Counted from the stretch's first letter, positions 49,666 through 58,326 are shown. The stretch: 64,000 nt of DNA from Flavobacteriales bacterium (GCA_018402085.1 JAGYJM010000002.1:310001-374000); one strand, 5' to 3'. Numbers and translations are program-made. Notes: generated by a model not told the origin, from the sequence alone.

Positions 49666-50664
49666 ATGCGCATTGCCATTAATGGATTCGGACGTATTGG
49701 CCGCACGGTGGCTCGTCTATTGGCCACGAATGAACAATTTGATCTGGTCGCTATCAATGACCTTCAATCTCCCGAGGCACTTGCGCACTTGCTCAAGTAT
49801 GACTCGGTTCACCGAACTTCAAAACACAGTATTCGTCTTGAAGACGACATCCTTTCATACGGACGGCAACAATCGAAGATGTTGGCGGTGACGGATGCCC
49901 GGCAATTGCCCTGGGCTTCTTTAGAGGTTGATATCGTGCTGGAGTGCACAGGCACGATGAAACATGCCGGCCACATGCAGGCGCACCTCGATGCCGGAGC
50001 CCGAAAAGCTATCCTCTCGGCTCCCCCCGCAGATGACAGCATGAAAACGATCGTACTTGGCGTGAATGACGATCACCTCAATGGTGAAGAGGTGATTTTG
50101 TCAAATGCATCATGTACCACAAATTGCGCGGCGCCTATGATACAGCTGCTCCATGGACTTTGTACCATCGAAAGCTGTTACATCACCACGGTGCACTCGT
50201 ATACCGGTGATCAGCGCTTGCAGGATACCCCGCATCGAGACCTTCGTCGTGGGAGAGCCGCTGCCTTGTCGATTGTTCCTACAACAACAGGAGCAGCGAA
50301 AGCCCTGACGAGAATTTTTCCTGAACTATCTGAGGTGCTCGGCGGATGTGGTATCCGTGTGCCTGTGCCGGATGGCTCATTGACAGATATCACTTGTATC
50401 GTCAAAGATCCGCTTACCGTCAAGGAGTTGAATGAAGCCTTTCTGCAATCGTCAAAAGAACAGTATCAGGGAATACTCGATTATACCGAAGATCCCATTG
50501 TTTCAAGTGACATTTTAGGCAACCCACACAGCTGCATCGTCGACGGCCTACTGACATCTGTCATCGGTAAGATGGTGAAAATTGTAGGTTGGTACGATAA
50601 TGAGGTAGGCTACTCCAGCAGGCTTATTGATTTGATGCGTCTGCTGGGTGAGCGCCATACCTAA
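49666..50664 (+). CDS. gap: Glyceraldehyde-3-phosphate dehydrogenase
   Basis: A 332-residue GAPDH, which oxidises glyceraldehyde 3-phosphate with NAD and phosphate. Rossmann start RIAINGFGRIGRTVARLL, then AINDL with the Asp typical of NAD preference; catalytic Cys in LSNASCTTNCAAP near 150; HSYTGDQRLQDTPHRDLRRGRAA and WYDNEVGYSSRL at the end. Normal length. The last 41 nt overlap the 3' end of lpxH on the other strand. Confidence 0.96.
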   Translation: MRIAINGFGRIGRTVARLLATNEQFDLVAINDLQSPEALAHLLKYDSVHRTSKHSIRLEDDILSYGRQQSKMLAVTDARQLPWASLEVDIVLECTGTMKHAGHMQAHLDAGARKAILSAPPADDSMKTIVLGVNDDHLNGEEVILSNASCTTNCAAPMIQLLHGLCTIESCYITTVHSYTGDQRLQDTPHRDLRRGRAAALSIVPTTTGAAKALTRIFPELSEVLGGCGIRVPVPDGSLTDITCIVKDPLTVKELNEAFLQSSKEQYQGILDYTEDPIVSSDILGNPHSCIVDGLLTSVIGKMVKIVGWYDNEVGYSSRLIDLMRLLGERHT

Positions 50665-51430
50665 GCAACTCGAGATCGTTGCCATCGAAACGGGCATATG
50701 TGTAATAGCGTATCCAGTCACCCAGGTTCAGGTAACGACTGTCAGGAGTCAAGCGAATATCTAAAGGCAGGTGGCGGTGACCAAAGATGAAATAGTCATA
50801 ATGCTCCCTTGTCAAAATTTCTTTGCAGTAATGCACCAGCCATTCTCCTTCTTCACCCAGAAAGGTAGCATCCTTTTCTTGACTGACTTTACGACTTGTT
50901 CTTGACCAAAAATCGGCTACGCCAATGCCAAAATTAGGGTGAAAACGCGCAAATATCCACTGGCAAAGGCGGCTGTTGAATACCTTTTTGATGACCTTGT
51001 AACCATAATCGCCGGGCCCCAATCCGTCACCATGACCGATATAAAAATCTTTTCCATTCCACGATCGCTGAATCGGTTCACGATGCACCTGCACACCTGT
51101 TTCTGAAGGCAGGTAGTCAAAGATCCACATATCGTGGTTGCCGGTGAAGACGTGAATAGGCAGACCACTGTCGCACAGCTCTGATAGTGTTCCAAGCAAA
51201 CGGGTAAATCCTCGAGGAACGGCTTTCCGGTATTCAAACCAGAAGTCAAAAATGTCACCAACCAGGTAGATTTCGGCAGCGTGAGGCGCGATCTCATGCA
51301 GCCACTTTACAATACGCCTCTCTCTCGCAAGGCTGCTTGCCCTATCAGGAGCACCCAAGTGAAAATCTGAAGCGAAGTAAACGTATTTACCCGCCGGAAG
51401 CGTGTTGGAGACCGAAGCTGATTGCTGCAT
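50624..51430 (-). CDS. lpxH: UDP-2,3-diacylglucosamine diphosphatase
   Basis: LpxH family (268 residues), which splits UDP-2,3-diacylglucosamine to lipid X in lipid A synthesis at the inner membrane face. Calcineurin-type metal motifs in order: SDFHLGA, GDIFDFWFE, GNHDMW, GHGDGLGPGD and FGHRHLPLD. Third gene of the lpxK - thioredoxin lipoprotein - lpxH operon (15-nt gap). Its 3' end overlaps gap by 41 nt, and the C-terminal 13 or so residues are encoded inside gap. Confidence 0.93.
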   Translation of the reverse strand: MQQSASVSNTLPAGKYVYFASDFHLGAPDRASSLARERRIVKWLHEIAPHAAEIYLVGDIFDFWFEYRKAVPRGFTRLLGTLSELCDSGLPIHVFTGNHDMWIFDYLPSETGVQVHREPIQRSWNGKDFYIGHGDGLGPGDYGYKVIKKVFNSRLCQWIFARFHPNFGIGVADFWSRTSRKVSQEKDATFLGEEGEWLVHYCKEILTREHYDYFIFGHRHLPLDIRLTPDSRYLNLGDWIRYYTYARFDGNDLELLRYGAHPADASNQ

Positions 51431-51445
51431 TCAGGCGGTGTGTGC

Positions 51446-52597
51446 TTATGCCTGATCGAATAATTCTGCCAATTTCTGCTCAAGAGCCGCACCCCGCAGG
51501 TGCGTGGCTATGATGGTGCCGTCACGTCCGACCAGAATGGTGTGGGGAATACTAGATACCCCATAGGCCTGTGAGGCTTCATTTTGCCACCCCTTGAGGT
51601 CGCTTACGTGATTTGGCCAGATCAGTCCATCTTGTTGTATCGCCCGCAGCCACTTGTTCTTGTCGCTGTCGAGTGACACGCTGAAAATTTCAAAACCTTT
51701 GTCTTTATAACGATTGTAAGCCGCAACTACATTCGGATTTTCACGACGACAGGGGCCGCACCAGGAGGCCCAGAAATCGATCATTACCACCTTGCCCTTT
51801 AGGTCGCTCAGTGAACGTGTGGTGCCTTCAGGGTCAGTCATTTTGATATCCGGCGCCTCCATGCCTACTGTATATGCGCTATTCTTGCGCGTTGAAGGAT
51901 TCTGTTTCACCATTGTCGCCTGGTTGTACTGAGTGGTAACCATACGGTGGTAGTAAGAATGACCAAATGAGGGCTTGGTTGCGTCGAGTACCTTTTTGTA
52001 CACCTCCATATTTTGCTTGAGATTCAACTCCGAGAGTGCAGCAATGGCAGCCGGACTGTCGGTATGGGTGTCAATGAATTCTTTCGCTGCAGCCTCTTTC
52101 TTCTTATTCAATTCAACAATTTCACTGAAAGCCTGAGAGCGGTCGATGTCAGAAGAATTCTTGTCTTTTGTCACTTCTTTGAGCTCGATTAAACGCTTTT
52201 CAAGAGGTCTGATGGTGGATGTGAACCGGTCATAAAGTGAGCTGTTCATTGAACCTTTATAGGTTACGGTCTCGTTCAGTTCGGGCGAAGCTGCTTCAAG
52301 GTATAGCGCTTCTGTAGAATCTGTGATGAATACCAGGTCTCGCTTATTGTCGATTTTTATCTGGTAATAATCGAGCGGCATGGGTTGGTCAGGCATCAGT
52401 CTGAAGCTGCCGTCAGAGGCAATGATCGTGGTGTCCATCGTTACCGGGCGATTGTTTTCAAAGCGGATCAACGCAATGACTTCGCCTTCGGCACCGGTGA
52501 TGACTCCTGAAATAACACCCGTTTCTTCCGCCTGAGGAGGAGTACAGGCAAAAAGGAGGGCAATGGTAAAGATTCCTAAAAGGGTACGTAGCATCAT
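51446..52597 (-). CDS. TlpA/ResA-like thiol-disulfide lipoprotein
   Basis: A 383-residue lipoprotein: lipobox LLFACT near residue 17, a DUF4369-like beta domain to about residue 110, a helical linker, and a thioredoxin domain with the redox pair in DFWASWCGPCRRENPNVV near residue 275 and a cis-Pro in SSIPHTILVG. It likely reduces or forms disulfides on exported proteins in the periplasm. I chose ATG 52597; a 13-residue upstream extension would spoil the signal. Sits inside a lipid A operon. Confidence 0.92.
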   Translation of the reverse strand: MMLRTLLGIFTIALLFACTPPQAEETGVISGVITGAEGEVIALIRFENNRPVTMDTTIIASDGSFRLMPDQPMPLDYYQIKIDNKRDLVFITDSTEALYLEAASPELNETVTYKGSMNSSLYDRFTSTIRPLEKRLIELKEVTKDKNSSDIDRSQAFSEIVELNKKKEAAAKEFIDTHTDSPAAIAALSELNLKQNMEVYKKVLDATKPSFGHSYYHRMVTTQYNQATMVKQNPSTRKNSAYTVGMEAPDIKMTDPEGTTRSLSDLKGKVVMIDFWASWCGPCRRENPNVVAAYNRYKDKGFEIFSVSLDSDKNKWLRAIQQDGLIWPNHVSDLKGWQNEASQAYGVSSIPHTILVGRDGTIIATHLRGAALEQKLAELFDQA

Positions 52598-52640
52598 GTC
52601 TTCTTTCTTGGGCTGTACAAATATCTTAAAAAGCAAGCGT

Positions 52641-53681
52641 TTAACGCTCTACAATTTCATTCGGACGTGTATTCTTCAGACTCCTGATGATCCATCGGAT
52701 CAATTCGTCTCCGTTTTCAGGTTGCACATCTATCGGCTGAGTGTACACCGGCAGCCTATCTATGCCCGGCAGGTGTTTCATCCGCATGAGGTCTTTCGTT
52801 GTGGTTACCAGAGCGTCTGCATGGTGCCGTTCAAGCGCACTTCGCCAGTCATTGAGCTTGCTGCTGTCGAAATGCTGGTGGTCACGATAGTTAAAGTGTT
52901 CTACCACTTCAAGTGTCTGACTCAGGTGCTGTTTAAGGGGTGCTGCATTCGCAATGGCGGTGACAAGCACGATGTTTTTTATTTCTTTTTCGGCCTTTCG
53001 GCCGGATGCGAACAGGGGAGCGTATACCAAACGACTCCTGAAGATACGGGTGTTCTCACCCACACAAAGCTTTTTTCGCAGATCCGAAAGCTCTGGCAAT
53101 AGCTGATCAAAATCATTGAGGCCGGTTAAGATCACTGCATTGGCATCTTGCATGCGCGACCGATGATCACGCAATCTTCCTGCAGGAAGGTAAGACTCAT
53201 CTGCCGGCAGGCTGTCGAACCGAACCAAAGCAATGTTCAAGTCACCGTGCAGTTTTCTGTGCTGAAACGCATCATCCAGGAGTACAAGTTTACAGCGATC
53301 TGACACGGCCATCTTCTCTATTCCGGTAATGCGATCTTCACATACAGCCACCGGGATGTCAGGAGAATTGAATTTGTACAACAATGGCTCATCCCCAACA
53401 TCCGATGCTTTTGCATCGTTATTTACCCAAAGAAAACCACGTGTCTTTCGCCCGTATCCGCGGCTTAAGATGCCGGGTTTATATGCAGCAAGTTCTCGGG
53501 CTAACCAAAGAGTATGCGGCGTTTTACCGGTACCTCCAAGGTGGACGTTTCCTATGACCACCGTAGGTAATTTTCCGCGCTGAGACCGCAACCAGCCCCG
53601 ATTGTAGGCATGATTGCGGAGCTTCACGATGGTGCCGTAAACCCATGACAGAGGAGTAAGAAGCTTTTGCATTCTGTACAT
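52641..53681 (-). CDS. lpxK: Tetraacyldisaccharide 4'-kinase
   Basis: LpxK (346 residues), which phosphorylates the 4' position of lipid A precursor at the inner membrane. Walker A GNVHLGGTGKTPHT near residue 50, GYGRKTRGF, VGDEPLL and the DDAFQHRKLHGDLNIALVRF (Walker B-like) segment are conserved. I set ATG 53681, 6 nt after a TACTTTG promoter box; a longer frame up to 53819 would lie within the divergent neighbour. Copy G of the hairpin element encodes NDAKASDV just before VGDEP, a variable loop in the family. Confidence 0.93.
   Translation of the reverse strand: MYRMQKLLTPLSWVYGTIVKLRNHAYNRGWLRSQRGKLPTVVIGNVHLGGTGKTPHTLWLARELAAYKPGILSRGYGRKTRGFLWVNNDAKASDVGDEPLLYKFNSPDIPVAVCEDRITGIEKMAVSDRCKLVLLDDAFQHRKLHGDLNIALVRFDSLPADESYLPAGRLRDHRSRMQDANAVILTGLNDFDQLLPELSDLRKKLCVGENTRIFRSRLVYAPLFASGRKAEKEIKNIVLVTAIANAAPLKQHLSQTLEVVEHFNYRDHQHFDSSKLNDWRSALERHHADALVTTTKDLMRMKHLPGIDRLPVYTQPIDVQPENGDELIRWIIRSLKNTRPNEIVER
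52991..53008 (+). repeat. Possible variant of the dispersed hairpin element (copy I)
   Basis: CGGCC, loop TTTC, GGCCG, then GATG: the stem is 5 bp and the loop is not AAAA, but the GGATGCGAAC continuation equals that of copy A. It lies in lpxK antisense to the gene, unlike the other in-gene copies. Confidence 0.35.
53399..53418 (-). repeat. Dispersed hairpin element, copy G (inside a CDS)
   Basis: On the minus strand: stem CGATGC, loop AAAA, stem GCATCG, then GATG. It lies in lpxK in the sense direction, read as Ala-Lys-Ala. Confidence 0.75.
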
Positions 53682-53687
53682 TAGCCG

Positions 53688-53694
53688 CAAAGTA
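53688..53694 (-). promoter_or_regulatory. Promoter -7 box for lpxK
   Basis: TACTTTG on the minus strand, a one-base-shorter form of TAnnTTTG, ends 6 nt before ATG 53681. It also lies 7 nt from the divergent Nif3-like start at 53702, so the two promoters must overlap. Confidence 0.5.
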
Positions 53695-53701
53695 CTACGA
53701 A

Positions 53702-54796
53702 ATGAAGCTTCATCATATTGTTCAGGCGCTTGAAGAATGGGCTCCACCATCATTGCAGGAGGCCTATGACAACTCCGGACTGTTGGTGGGAGAGCCGGAA
53801 ATGGAAGTTCAGGCGGCATTGGTTTCGCTTGATTGCACCGAGGCAGTGATCGAGGAGGCCGCAGCCCGCGGAGCGAACCTTGTGATTGCGCACCATCCAG
53901 TTGTTTTTGGTGGATTGAAGCGTTTTACGGGCAGGTCTTATGTGGAGCGCACCGTCATGAGCGCGCTCCGAAAGGGGATTGCCGTTTATGCGATCCATAC
54001 CAACCTTGATAACGTGGCGCATGGTGTAAATGCCTATCTCTCATCAGTGATTGGTCTCCGGAACACCCGGATACTGAGTCCGAAAAGCGGCCTACTCGAA
54101 AAACTGGTTGTATTTGTACCATATGACCATGCGGACGCACTTCGAAATGCTATGTTCGAAGCGGGTGCAGGTAGCATCGGTAGTTACGATCAGTGCAGTT
54201 TCAACCTGAAAGGAGAAGGTACGTTCAGAGGGGGAGAGTCATCGAATCCTTTTGTGGGTGTGCAGGGCAAGCGCCATACAGAGGCCGAAACACGCATAGA
54301 GGTACTTGTAGAAAACTGGAGAATCGGAGACGTGCTGGCGGCCATGCAGCGCAACCATCCTTACGAAGAAGTGGCGTTTGACCGAATACCGCTCAGCAAC
54401 AATCACTTGCAGATAGGTTCAGGTATGATCGGTGAGCTTGATACCGCAATGAGGCTTGAAGATTTTTTTGATTTGCTCAAAACGGAGTTGAGCGTCAGCG
54501 TAGTGAAATACACCCAAAAGCTCAAAGATGAAATTCGAACAGTGGCAGTTTGTGGCGGTTCGGGATTCTTCTTGCTCCACGAGGCCATGCGATCCGGAGC
54601 TGACGTATTTGTTACCTCAGACGTCAAATACCATCAGTTTTTTGATACGGAAGACCGCATCGTTCTTGCAGATATCGGTCATTGGGAAAGTGAACATCGA
54701 ACAGTAGAGTGGGTGCGTGACTATCTCAATCAGAAAATTCCTACCTTTGCCGTTCACTTAAGTGAGATCAATACCAATCCGGTAAACTACTATTAA
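53702..54796 (+). CDS. Nif3-like dinuclear metal protein
   Basis: A 364-residue member of the Nif3/YbgI family (annotated in databases as GTP cyclohydrolase I type 2-like). Metal ligands: IAHHPVVFGGLKRF near residue 65, AIHTNLDNV near 100, and near the end VTSDVKYHQFFD plus ADIGHWESEH. The long form, with an inserted PII-like (CutA-fold) domain in the middle, as usual in this phylum. Function unsettled in the family. A 3-nt gap couples it to the coiled-coil gene downstream. Confidence 0.92.
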   Translation: MKLHHIVQALEEWAPPSLQEAYDNSGLLVGEPEMEVQAALVSLDCTEAVIEEAAARGANLVIAHHPVVFGGLKRFTGRSYVERTVMSALRKGIAVYAIHTNLDNVAHGVNAYLSSVIGLRNTRILSPKSGLLEKLVVFVPYDHADALRNAMFEAGAGSIGSYDQCSFNLKGEGTFRGGESSNPFVGVQGKRHTEAETRIEVLVENWRIGDVLAAMQRNHPYEEVAFDRIPLSNNHLQIGSGMIGELDTAMRLEDFFDLLKTELSVSVVKYTQKLKDEIRTVAVCGGSGFFLLHEAMRSGADVFVTSDVKYHQFFDTEDRIVLADIGHWESEHRTVEWVRDYLNQKIPTFAVHLSEINTNPVNYY

Positions 54797-54799
54797 ATT

Positions 54800-55594
54800 A
54801 TGGCGAAAAAGGTAACTACGGCAGAAGATAAACTTCGTGCCCTCTATTCTCTGCAAGTCATAGATTCTCAGATTGACAAAATCAGAATCGTTCGCGGAGA
54901 GTTGCCACTGGAAGTTGAAGATCTTGAAGATGAGATCGAGGGGTTAAGAACCCGTGTGAACAAGATCGAAGAAGACATCGCCGGGATCGACCAGGAAATG
55001 TCAAACAAGCGAAATCATATTGAAGACCTGCGTCAGATGATCAAGAAGTATGAGGAGCAGCAGCAAAATGTTCGCAATAACCGCGAGTATGATTCCCTCA
55101 GCAAAGAGATCGAATACCAGGGGCTTGAAATTGAACTGAACGAGAAGAAGATCAAGGAATTCAACGCCCAGAAGGTTCACAAGCAAGAAGCCCTCGAAGC
55201 GAGTAAGAAAAGACTGGAAGACCGCGAAGGAGATCTGGAGGCGAAGAAGTCTGAGTTGGATGAAATCATTGCAGAGACGCAGAACGAGGAGCAGATTCTT
55301 ATGAAGCAGTCTGAGAAGATGAAGAAAACCATTGAGCCACGATTGCTGAATGCTTATGAGCGTATCAGAGGGGCATCAAAGAATGGTTTGGCAGTAGTGC
55401 CCATCGAACGTGAAGCCTCTGCGGGTTCATTCATCAAGATTCCACCGCAAAAGCAACTCGACGTAGCCGCGCGCAAGAAGATTATTGTTGACGAGCACAG
55501 CGGGCGACTCCTGGTTGACAAAGAACTGGCAGAAGAAGAGCGAGACAGAGTAGAAAAGGCACTGGAGAAAGAGCTCAAGAAAGCCACCAAATAA
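54800..55594 (+). CDS. CT398-like coiled-coil protein with degenerate zinc ribbon
   Basis: A 264-residue protein. The N-terminal about 180 residues form a long coiled-coil hairpin (heptad-rich, Glu/Lys-rich). The C-terminal region aligns in pattern with the C4 zinc ribbon of this family (AVVPIEREASAGSFIKIPPQ ... IIVDEHSGRLLVD), but all four Cys positions are replaced, and the whole protein has no Cys at all. The family (CT398/Hp0958-like) has been tied to flagellar or RNA partners in other phyla; its role here is unknown. In operon with the Nif3-like gene. Confidence 0.88.
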   Translation: MAKKVTTAEDKLRALYSLQVIDSQIDKIRIVRGELPLEVEDLEDEIEGLRTRVNKIEEDIAGIDQEMSNKRNHIEDLRQMIKKYEEQQQNVRNNREYDSLSKEIEYQGLEIELNEKKIKEFNAQKVHKQEALEASKKRLEDREGDLEAKKSELDEIIAETQNEEQILMKQSEKMKKTIEPRLLNAYERIRGASKNGLAVVPIEREASAGSFIKIPPQKQLDVAARKKIIVDEHSGRLLVDKELAEEERDRVEKALEKELKKATK

Positions 55595-55617
55595 GACCGG
55601 TGTTCACATACACCATC

Positions 55618-55646
55618 AAAGCCTCGCAATAGCGGGGCTTTTTTTA
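55618..55646 (+). terminator. Terminator after the CT398-like gene
   Basis: GCCTCGC (55621-55627) pairs with GCGGGGC (55632-55638), one G-T pair, loop AATA, followed by seven or more T's. It overlaps the stop codon of the convergent FadL-like gene. Confidence 0.8.
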
Positions 55647-57098
55647 GTACCTGAAGCCAACAGAGATCAAAAACTCACCTCGAAATGCATCCAGCGTGGC
55701 AGGGTCTACCAGATCGGGATCATACAGGAAGAATTGTGAGCGGCTGTTGCGATGGAGGTATGCCCCCTCAATGAAAAGATGCTGGCCGCGGTAACCGACT
55801 CCTCCGGTGTAGGTAATGACCGAAGACTGGAGCGGATCATTTACGTATGGCGTTTGCTGAAAAACAAAACCTCCACGAAGTCTCCAGAAGTTGGATACCC
55901 GCCATTCTGCGCCAATACGGGCGTTGTGAGTGCTCTGGAAAACTGTACTGATGGTCTGGTTTTCAGCACTGAAGTCGTAGCTGTTCGGAATGAGGTTAGA
56001 AGGACGTAACTCTGCGTTGCGGTAGTCAATAAACTCGTAGTCGGCACTGACCAGTCCGTTCTTGCCCAAAATGAAGGCTGCGCCAGCGATCCAACGAGAG
56101 GGGGTGCGAACATTGTAATCAAAAGCCCCCTGGGCGAAGCTGTCATAGCGTTCTCCATCACCGAAGTCAGAGATGATTTCTGTATCCCATGCGTCGTTCA
56201 TACTCAGTACACTGGGGCTGTGCCATGCGGCAGAGAGTCTCAGCCAGCGATTCGCCCGGTAAATTGTTCCTAGTTTAATGTTGATACCATTGCCCGTAGT
56301 GACCAATTGATCGCGGTAGGTGAAGCTTTGAAGATCTGCATTTTCGTCAAGTGTTTCTTCGGTATAAGAATAATCGCGGTTATACCTTATCACAGGAAAG
56401 CCAAGAGAAACGCCGAAGAACCATTCGTCGAGGTAATTTGCTCCGCCACTGACAACGGTTTCGCCCATATGACCGGTGATCTCATCGCGAAGGAGCTGTC
56501 TGCTAGCACCGTCTGGAAGTGCAGTGAAATATGCATCCGGTGTATTGCTGCTGATGGTGTCAAGCAAGAAGGTATTCCAGGCCAGTCCGGCGCCGAACGG
56601 AAAACTCTGGTTGAGTTGATCAAAAGGCACCCCATTTGCCTGATTCAGGAAAACGTCCAGGAGTGACGTGTTGGTAACGTCGCCAACAATGTTCGTGCTT
56701 TGATTGAAGTTGCGCAGTTTATTATACCCGATGGCCAGGTTGAAAAACTCCCAGGTGGGGGTATCGCTGGCATATGAGCTGACCAGTCCGATTTGGGGAA
56801 TATGAAATGCGAACTGGCTCTGTGATACGTTGTTATCTTCGTACAAGGCATCCACATTGGTTGCACTGATCGCAAGTGAGCCGCTGACTTCATTTCTGCG
56901 GTAGACTCCCGTGCTGGCGGGGTTCCAGGATATCGCTGACAAATCACCTCCGAGCGCTCCAAAGGCTCCGCCCATTGCTGAAAAGCGCGCATTTCCCAGG
57001 GGGTCGATCATGCTGTATCGCAATGCGTCAGACTCGTTTTGAGCACTGAGCCATCCTGCCGACAGGCAGCACGCAAGGAGCGAAATCCATACTTTCAT
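55644..57098 (-). CDS. FadL/OmpP1-like outer membrane porin
   Basis: A 484-residue outer membrane protein of the OmpP1/FadL/TodX family, which lets hydrophobic molecules cross the outer membrane. Signal peptide MKVWISLLACCLSAGWLSAQ; an N-terminal plug-like part (RFSAMGGAFGALGGDLSAISWNPA); then barrel strands ending in FLISVGFRY with a terminal aromatic. The start ATG 57098 opens the signal; an alternative ATG 57125 overlaps the stop of the preceding gene (TAATG) and could allow coupling. Substrate unknown. Confidence 0.88.
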   Translation of the reverse strand: MKVWISLLACCLSAGWLSAQNESDALRYSMIDPLGNARFSAMGGAFGALGGDLSAISWNPASTGVYRRNEVSGSLAISATNVDALYEDNNVSQSQFAFHIPQIGLVSSYASDTPTWEFFNLAIGYNKLRNFNQSTNIVGDVTNTSLLDVFLNQANGVPFDQLNQSFPFGAGLAWNTFLLDTISSNTPDAYFTALPDGASRQLLRDEITGHMGETVVSGGANYLDEWFFGVSLGFPVIRYNRDYSYTEETLDENADLQSFTYRDQLVTTGNGINIKLGTIYRANRWLRLSAAWHSPSVLSMNDAWDTEIISDFGDGERYDSFAQGAFDYNVRTPSRWIAGAAFILGKNGLVSADYEFIDYRNAELRPSNLIPNSYDFSAENQTISTVFQSTHNARIGAEWRVSNFWRLRGGFVFQQTPYVNDPLQSSVITYTGGVGYRGQHLFIEGAYLHRNSRSQFFLYDPDLVDPATLDAFRGEFLISVGFRY

Positions 57099-57124
57099 TG
57101 GTGCACTACCCAATTCATTCACCA

Positions 57125-58258
57125 TTAACGGCCGCCGCCACTTCTACCGGTGCTCCGACCGCCACCAGAGCGTCCGCCTGAATTACGGCTTGGAGCAGCA
57201 GGTGAGGTGCTTCCACCACGACTGCGATTCATCGAAGGGGAACTTCCGCGGTTGGGAGAGGAGTTCTGACGTTGTCGGGTATTGTTACCCCCATTGTCGA
57301 AGAAATTGTCCCAATTCCAACCATTGTTGCGCTGGCGTTGTGCTGGTTGCTGGCGGGTATTTCGCTCGGCATCGTTCCCACCCCTCGGACTGTAATACTC
57401 GTAGGTGCGGTTATTGCGCGTCCGGTTCGGGCGGTAATCTGCATCTGGTGTATCGTTATTGTACGGATTGCGTTCGATGTCACCTTGCGGGCGCTCGCCG
57501 ATCTGGATCGGGCGCACATTATCGCCGGTTGTGCGCGGTGAAGCCGGATTGTACATTTGTTCTGCGCCATAACTGCCCCCTGCAGGTGTGTCTTGGTAGA
57601 CCGGAACACGCGGGCCATAATTGAAATTCGCGTTGTTACCCCAAAGGTCATTGCCCCACATGCCGTTGTTCCAGGGATTGTTCCAGGGATTGTTCCATGG
57701 GTTGTTCCATGCGTTGTTCCATGCGTAAGGATTTCCCCATCCCCATTGGTTGCCAGCGAATGGAGAGTTCCAGCCCCATGGGCTGCTCCAGGGGTCACAC
57801 ATAGGGTTGTAGAATGGATCATTCCAGCCATTGCCCCACATAGGTGAACCAAAAGCACTGTGGCCCATGAAGTAATTTGAAGGCATCATCGGATTGTTAA
57901 AGCCAACCCCCATGTTCATTCCTGGGCGCCCCCACATTGACATTACACCGAGATTGAAACGCGGCTGATTGAAGCCGTTCATATTCCCATTCCAGCGTTG
58001 TCTGAAATTCGGAATGCCTCCGCCTGCGGCATCCGGATTGTAGTAATCGTACTCTTCTCCGGCGTAGTCACTGTTATCCGGCGCTTCTGCGCCGTACTCA
58101 TCATCAGCATACTGGGCAGGCTGATCGGAAATGTACCGGTCGCCCGGACTGTAATAGAGTTCATCTGTTTCTGCCATGCCACCCGTGTAGCGCTGAGGAC
58201 TGCAGGCTGCGAGCAACAGGGTGCTCATTATTGCGATATACCAAAGTGAATTTTTCAT
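57125..58258 (-). CDS. Trp/Asn-rich lipoprotein with tandem repeats
   Basis: A 377-residue lipoprotein (lipobox LLLAAC near residue 19). The mature chain is low complexity: an acidic Tyr/Asp-rich start, a Trp/Asn/Gly/Pro-rich centre with four tandem WNNP units at about residues 177-192, and a Ser/Arg/Gly-rich C-terminus. The DNA shows matching 12-bp tandem repeats near 57667-57727. No catalytic domain is seen; likely a surface or envelope-bound unfolded protein. The ATG 58258 is the lipoprotein start; an open frame further upstream would run across proS. Confidence 0.82.
   Translation of the reverse strand: MKNSLWYIAIMSTLLLAACSPQRYTGGMAETDELYYSPGDRYISDQPAQYADDEYGAEAPDNSDYAGEEYDYYNPDAAGGGIPNFRQRWNGNMNGFNQPRFNLGVMSMWGRPGMNMGVGFNNPMMPSNYFMGHSAFGSPMWGNGWNDPFYNPMCDPWSSPWGWNSPFAGNQWGWGNPYAWNNAWNNPWNNPWNNPWNNGMWGNDLWGNNANFNYGPRVPVYQDTPAGGSYGAEQMYNPASPRTTGDNVRPIQIGERPQGDIERNPYNNDTPDADYRPNRTRNNRTYEYYSPRGGNDAERNTRQQPAQRQRNNGWNWDNFFDNGGNNTRQRQNSSPNRGSSPSMNRSRGGSTSPAAPSRNSGGRSGGGRSTGRSGGGR
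57667..57727. repeat. 12-bp tandem repeats coding for WNNP units
   Basis: Roughly five imperfect 12-bp units (variants of ttccagggattg) lie head to tail within the lipoprotein gene; the period keeps the frame, so copy number can vary without breaking it. Confidence 0.7.
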
Positions 58259-58326
58259 AGTCTGCTCCTCTTCTTTAAATACAATCTTACGCCGTGAATC
58301 CCTCTGATTAGCAAGGTAAGATTTTG

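Noticed and set aside
57667-57727. Short regular repeats as a CRISPR array
   Set aside because: Units are 12 bp with no spacers and lie in frame inside a gene.
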